From the NCBI GenBank assembly GCA_019321725.1, contig CM033119.1, positions 16,814,694-16,878,693 on the forward strand: 64,000 nucleotides of DNA. Reading direction: 5' to 3'. Of this stretch, positions 60,544-64,000 are shown piece after piece. A program made the translations under genes and the position numbers. Within the stretch, counting starts at the first letter, position 1, and each line of letters begins with the position of its first letter. Source of the stretch: Paulownia fortunei (taxonomy: Eukaryota > Streptophyta > Magnoliopsida > Lamiales > Paulowniaceae). The notes under the pieces were generated by a model. It did not search any database and was not told where the DNA came from. It saw only the letters and a program-made list of their open reading frames with translations.

Positions 60544-62777
60544 TCCTTTGAACTTATTTTATGATGTTAAGTGAGTTTCTCAATCTCGCAAAGTTTTCTT
60601 GTGATTTCACTTACTTTTTCTAATGCATTTTCTTATGTAGTGGTATCAAGTATCAATTTGCTTGCTTCGACATAAATCTCATTTGGCTCTTCTTGTGACA
60701 TATTCAATTCTTTCAACAAATTTGTTAGCCAAATTGTATGACTAACACATGATGTAGAAGTCACATACTCAGCTTCATATGTTAAAATGGTAACAATTGG
60801 TGGGTTCTTTGACATCCAAGTAAAGTCAGTGCCTTCCATAAAAATACAAAGCCAATTGTACTTTTACGATCATCGGTATCTCTAACCTAATCACTATCAC
60901 TATATCCAATAAATTTCTAATCATTAGAAATTGAATAAAACAAGCCAAAGTTGATTATACCTTTTAGATAAAGAAGAATTCTTTTTGCAATTTTGAAATA
61001 TGTGGTCGTTGGAGTTTTCATGTAAAGACTCACGAGTCCAGTTACATAGAGAATGCCAAGCCTTGTACAAGTTATATATCTCAAATATCCAACTAGGCTT
61101 TTGAACAATGTTGGATCCACTTTATCTTCTTCCTCATCCTTGAATAATTTTACTCTGCACTCCACCAGTATGCTTATTGAATTGCAATCATCTATCTTGA
61201 ATTCTTGAAAAACTCTTTTGTGCTGCCTTCTTGTGAGATGAAAATCTCATCTTCTTTTTTCTTGTCTTCGATGCCGAAGTAGTGCGCCATCAACACAATG
61301 TCGGTCATTTCGAACTCTTTTGTGAGTGCTTTCTTAAATTCTTTAAATATGATTGGGTTGCTCTATGTAAAGATCAAATAATTAACGTATAAGCGAATAA
61401 TCAAAACATCACTATTGTTAATCTTGATGTAGAGTGCATGCTTGCAAGAATAATTAGTGAAGCCTTTCTTTTTATGAATATTTGTCAATTCTACTATTGC
61501 ACAATTTTGATGTTTGTTTGAATTCATAGAAAGCCTTTTTTAACTTTAAGACTTTGTTTACTTGTCTTCTTACCACATAATCCATTGATTGTTCAATGTA
61601 AACTACTTCCTCAAGTACTCTATTAAAAAAGGCTGGCTTTACATCCATCTGATGTATTTTTCACTTATTTTGAGCGGTTAAAGAAATAATTAGTCATATT
61701 ATTTTTAATCGAGCAATTGGAGCAAATATCTCATCATACTCAATGTCAGCTTTTTGCAACTAATCTTGCTTTGTAACATTCAATATCTCCAATAACATTT
61801 TTTATCACCTTGTATATCTACTTTACACCAATGGTTTTATAACCTTTGGGAAGTGGAGCAAGTTCCCAAGTGTCATTTTTCTTGATGACTCTAATTTCCT
61901 CATCCATTGCTTTTTTCCATTTTGCATTTTTTGCAGCTTCTAGAAAATTTACAAGCTTACAATCTGCGAAGAGGAAAAATAGGGCAAGATTTTCAAGCCT
62001 ATCAATTACCTCATAAAGTTCTTGTACGGTCTTTATTCCTCTCAATTAAGAGAGATGGTGTATATCATCAATTGACAACGGTTAAGCAGGTGGTGTAGTA
62101 GGTTTTTCTCTTGATTGTTCAACAGTTGTTTGTTTATTATCTTCAAATTTGTGGTGTGGTCCCCAATCCCATTCGCCTTCTTCATCAAAAATAACATCAC
62201 GGCTGATGATTATCTTTACATTATTAGAATTATATAGCTTGTAGCCTTTGGAGTTATTGTTACAACTAATGAAGATAAACTTCTCACTTTTATCATATAA
62301 CTTGCTTCTTTGTTCATCCGGTACATGTACATGAGTTATACTTCTAAAAACTCTCAAATGGAAAATGTTGAGTTTTCTTCCATTCCATGCTTATTGTGGT
62401 GTCTTGCCCTATATACTTCTTGTCGGTGAGTAATTTAATAAATACACCGCACATGCCACAGCTTTAGTGCAAAAGTCCATTAGCATTCTCTTGTTTTTTA
62501 GCTTACTTTGTGCCATGTTGAGAATAATTATGTTCTTTCTTTCTACAACTCCATTTTGTTAGGGGGATCTTAGAACAGTGAGTGGTCGTCGAATTCCATT
62601 AGCTTTACAAAACTCTTGGAATTCTTTCAAAGTGAATTCTCTTCCTCGGTTAGATCTCATGGCTTTGATTTGAAGACCACTTTTTTTTCCTACTGCAGCC
62701 TTAAACTTCTTGAATGCTTCAAAAACTTTTGATTTCTGCTTCAAGAAATAAACCACGTTTTTTCTTGAAAAATCATT
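60544..62777 (-). pseudogene. Copia-D integrase-RT-RNase H remnant
   Basis: Minus strand, reading from the right. The integrase starts abruptly at NDFSRKNVVYFLKQKSKVFE (about 62777), continues KSGLQIKAMRSNRGREFT, with Asn where the catalytic Asp of SDRGxE should be, and RVFRSITHVHVPDEQRSKL at 62082-62357. RT begins KAMDEEIRVIKKNDTWELAP at 61818-62045. The YVDD box is changed to YVNY at 61378-61389. RNase H pieces are at 60917-61165 and 60633-60839 (YEAEYVTSTSCVSHTIWL). Gag, protease and the N-terminal integrase are absent. Confidence 0.88.
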
Positions 62778-62873
62778 TCCTACAATTCAATATACATATC
62801 TCTTCACCATTAGTTTTCTTTTTTCACCACCCACCCATAATACAACCTTTACGTATACTATGTATGTAACAAG

Positions 62874-63265
62874 TGTTGAAAATTTATCACTCAAATATTA
62901 TTACAAGAGAGAGCACTCAAACTATTCAATCTCAATATAACTTCATTCTTAACAAACTGTCCAATTTTTTTTTTAAACTCTCTTTAGAAACTTTGCTTTC
63001 TAATCACTCTTGTTTCTTTTTCTTTTGTTTGATGTTTAAACACTCCAAATGAAAGCTCTATTTATACTAGTTTCTAACAAATCTCTACCACTAAATAAAT
63101 AAATAATTTAAAATCACAACCATACATTTGTTAACTAAATTATTACATAATATTTAATAATCTCATCAACATTACCTAACTAACCTAAATTAGAAACTTT
63201 TGAAATTTGGGCTAATATGACATTGATTAATATTTGGGTTTGAAACAATATTTTTTTCAACACCA
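62874..63265 (-). mobile_element. Isolated Copia-D LTR
   Basis: 392 bases from TGTTGAAAATTTATCACTC to TTTTCAACACCA, flanked by ACAAG (62869-62873) and CCAAG (63266-63270), a four-of-five target duplication. The flanks match the uninterrupted repeat copy at 59565-59580 (GCAAGTACTCGAATTTAAA), so it sits at the original insertion point as a solo LTR. Confidence 0.82.
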
Positions 63266-64000
63266 CCAAGTACTCGAATTTAAATGCAAGCTTGGACCCT
63301 GTATCAAGTACAGGCCTTCACCTTCCAATTTTAAAGAATTTCCAATCAAACTTAGTTTGATCGAATTCATTGTAATATAAGTTTGATTTGTGCAATTCAA
63401 ATCAATCATATTATAAGTAAATTTATACTTAGCGGATTATTATTCATATTCTTTTCTATTTTAAGGAGAACAATCAGACAAATACTACACACGTGTCATA
63501 TATATGATTGGTTGGATTCAACCAAATTGTATCTTTTTCTTATATTCCATTCCACAGTTTTTCTATGATTTCAAAAATCCCATTATGTGCTTATGTTGAT
63601 ATTATTGAGGTGAACACAATATGAATTTAACTACTCCTTCTATGAACAGCATGAGGTATTTGGGTTTGATCTCAGCACAAACAGACCATTAAAGAAGCCT
63701 GAGTCACGAATATATAAGAGATATTAAAAACATGCTACACAAATATCTCTTCACCATTAATATTCATATGCTTCAAAACCCACAAATATATAAGGAACGT
63801 AATTTTAATTCAATTTTTTGAATATTTATGTAAGCTGTTATGCAGCCAATGAGTTGAGTAAGAAAAGCCAAAAAGGTAGAAATAACAACACATTGAACAT
63901 TCAATATTCAATATTCTCTCATCGCCCGCCCATAGTACCTTTACATATACACTGTATATAGCAAGTACTGGAATTTGACCCCAACATTCCACTCAAATAA
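63266..64000 (+). repeat. Remainder of tandem copy 2 and start of copy 3
   Basis: 63266-63719 is colinear with 59575-60035, and a new copy begins at 63720. The end (63972-64000) reads AATTTGACCCCAACATTCCA and continues CTCAAATAA, a close match to the promoter block of peptide genes 1-3. No gene is visible before the window ends. Confidence 0.75.

Noticed and set aside
1..64000. CRISPR arrays, bacterial-type operons, rRNA genes, complete tRNA genes
   Set aside because: None seen. The only tRNA-like signal is the SINE head at 17242, and the primer-binding sites are short complements, not genes.

Overview
The window is nuclear DNA of a flowering plant, most likely a eudicot. The evidence is very AT-rich intergenic DNA, two recognisable plant genes (a WPP-domain/MAF1 protein and the gibberellin-signalling F-box protein GID2/SLY1), plant secreted-peptide genes, and a dense load of Copia and Gypsy LTR retrotransposons plus hAT, SINE and MITE-like elements. 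I cannot name the species from sequence alone.

Layout. 1-12.8 kb is gene territory: the WPP gene (1899-2474), a roughly 0.75 kb direct duplication just downstream, GID2 (6601-7176), then AT-rich DNA with one MITE-like element. 12.8-23.6 kb is a head-to-tail array of three units. Each unit has one small gene for a secreted peptide precursor resembling the PIP/PIPL family, with a conserved promoter, followed by a decayed Copia 3' end on the minus strand. A SINE sits only in unit 2. 21.9-38.0 kb is one old minus-strand Copia element (called Copia-A here). It was split by a non-autonomous hAT element (23577-24551) and by a Gypsy element flanked by an ACATG target duplication (25536-35668), and was then reshaped by a 2.66 kb tandem duplication (24042-29370). 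38.1-39.3 kb is a large foldback. 39.9-40.2 kb is a fourth, frameshifted copy of the peptide gene.

40.9-58.6 kb is a second composite. A SIRE-like Copia with gag, protease, integrase and a possible env-like region was invaded by a 9978 bp Copia (Copia-B, 41641-51618; AAATC target duplication; 2.2 kb LTRs) and by a solo LTR (54736-56273; TGTTT target duplication). 59.3-64.0 kb is a roughly 716 bp tandem repeat related to the peptide-gene upstream region, interrupted by a truncated Copia (60151-62777) and an isolated LTR (62874-63265). The last bases of the window match the peptide-gene promoter, so another copy probably lies just outside.

All retrotransposon coding regions seen here carry stops, frameshifts or deletions. 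The genes with intact reading frames are the WPP gene, GID2 and three peptide precursors. The peptide genes appear to have spread by segmental duplication that carried a piece of Copia-A along. The shared transposon insertion therefore gives a relative order: Copia-A insertion first, unit duplication next, SINE insertion last.
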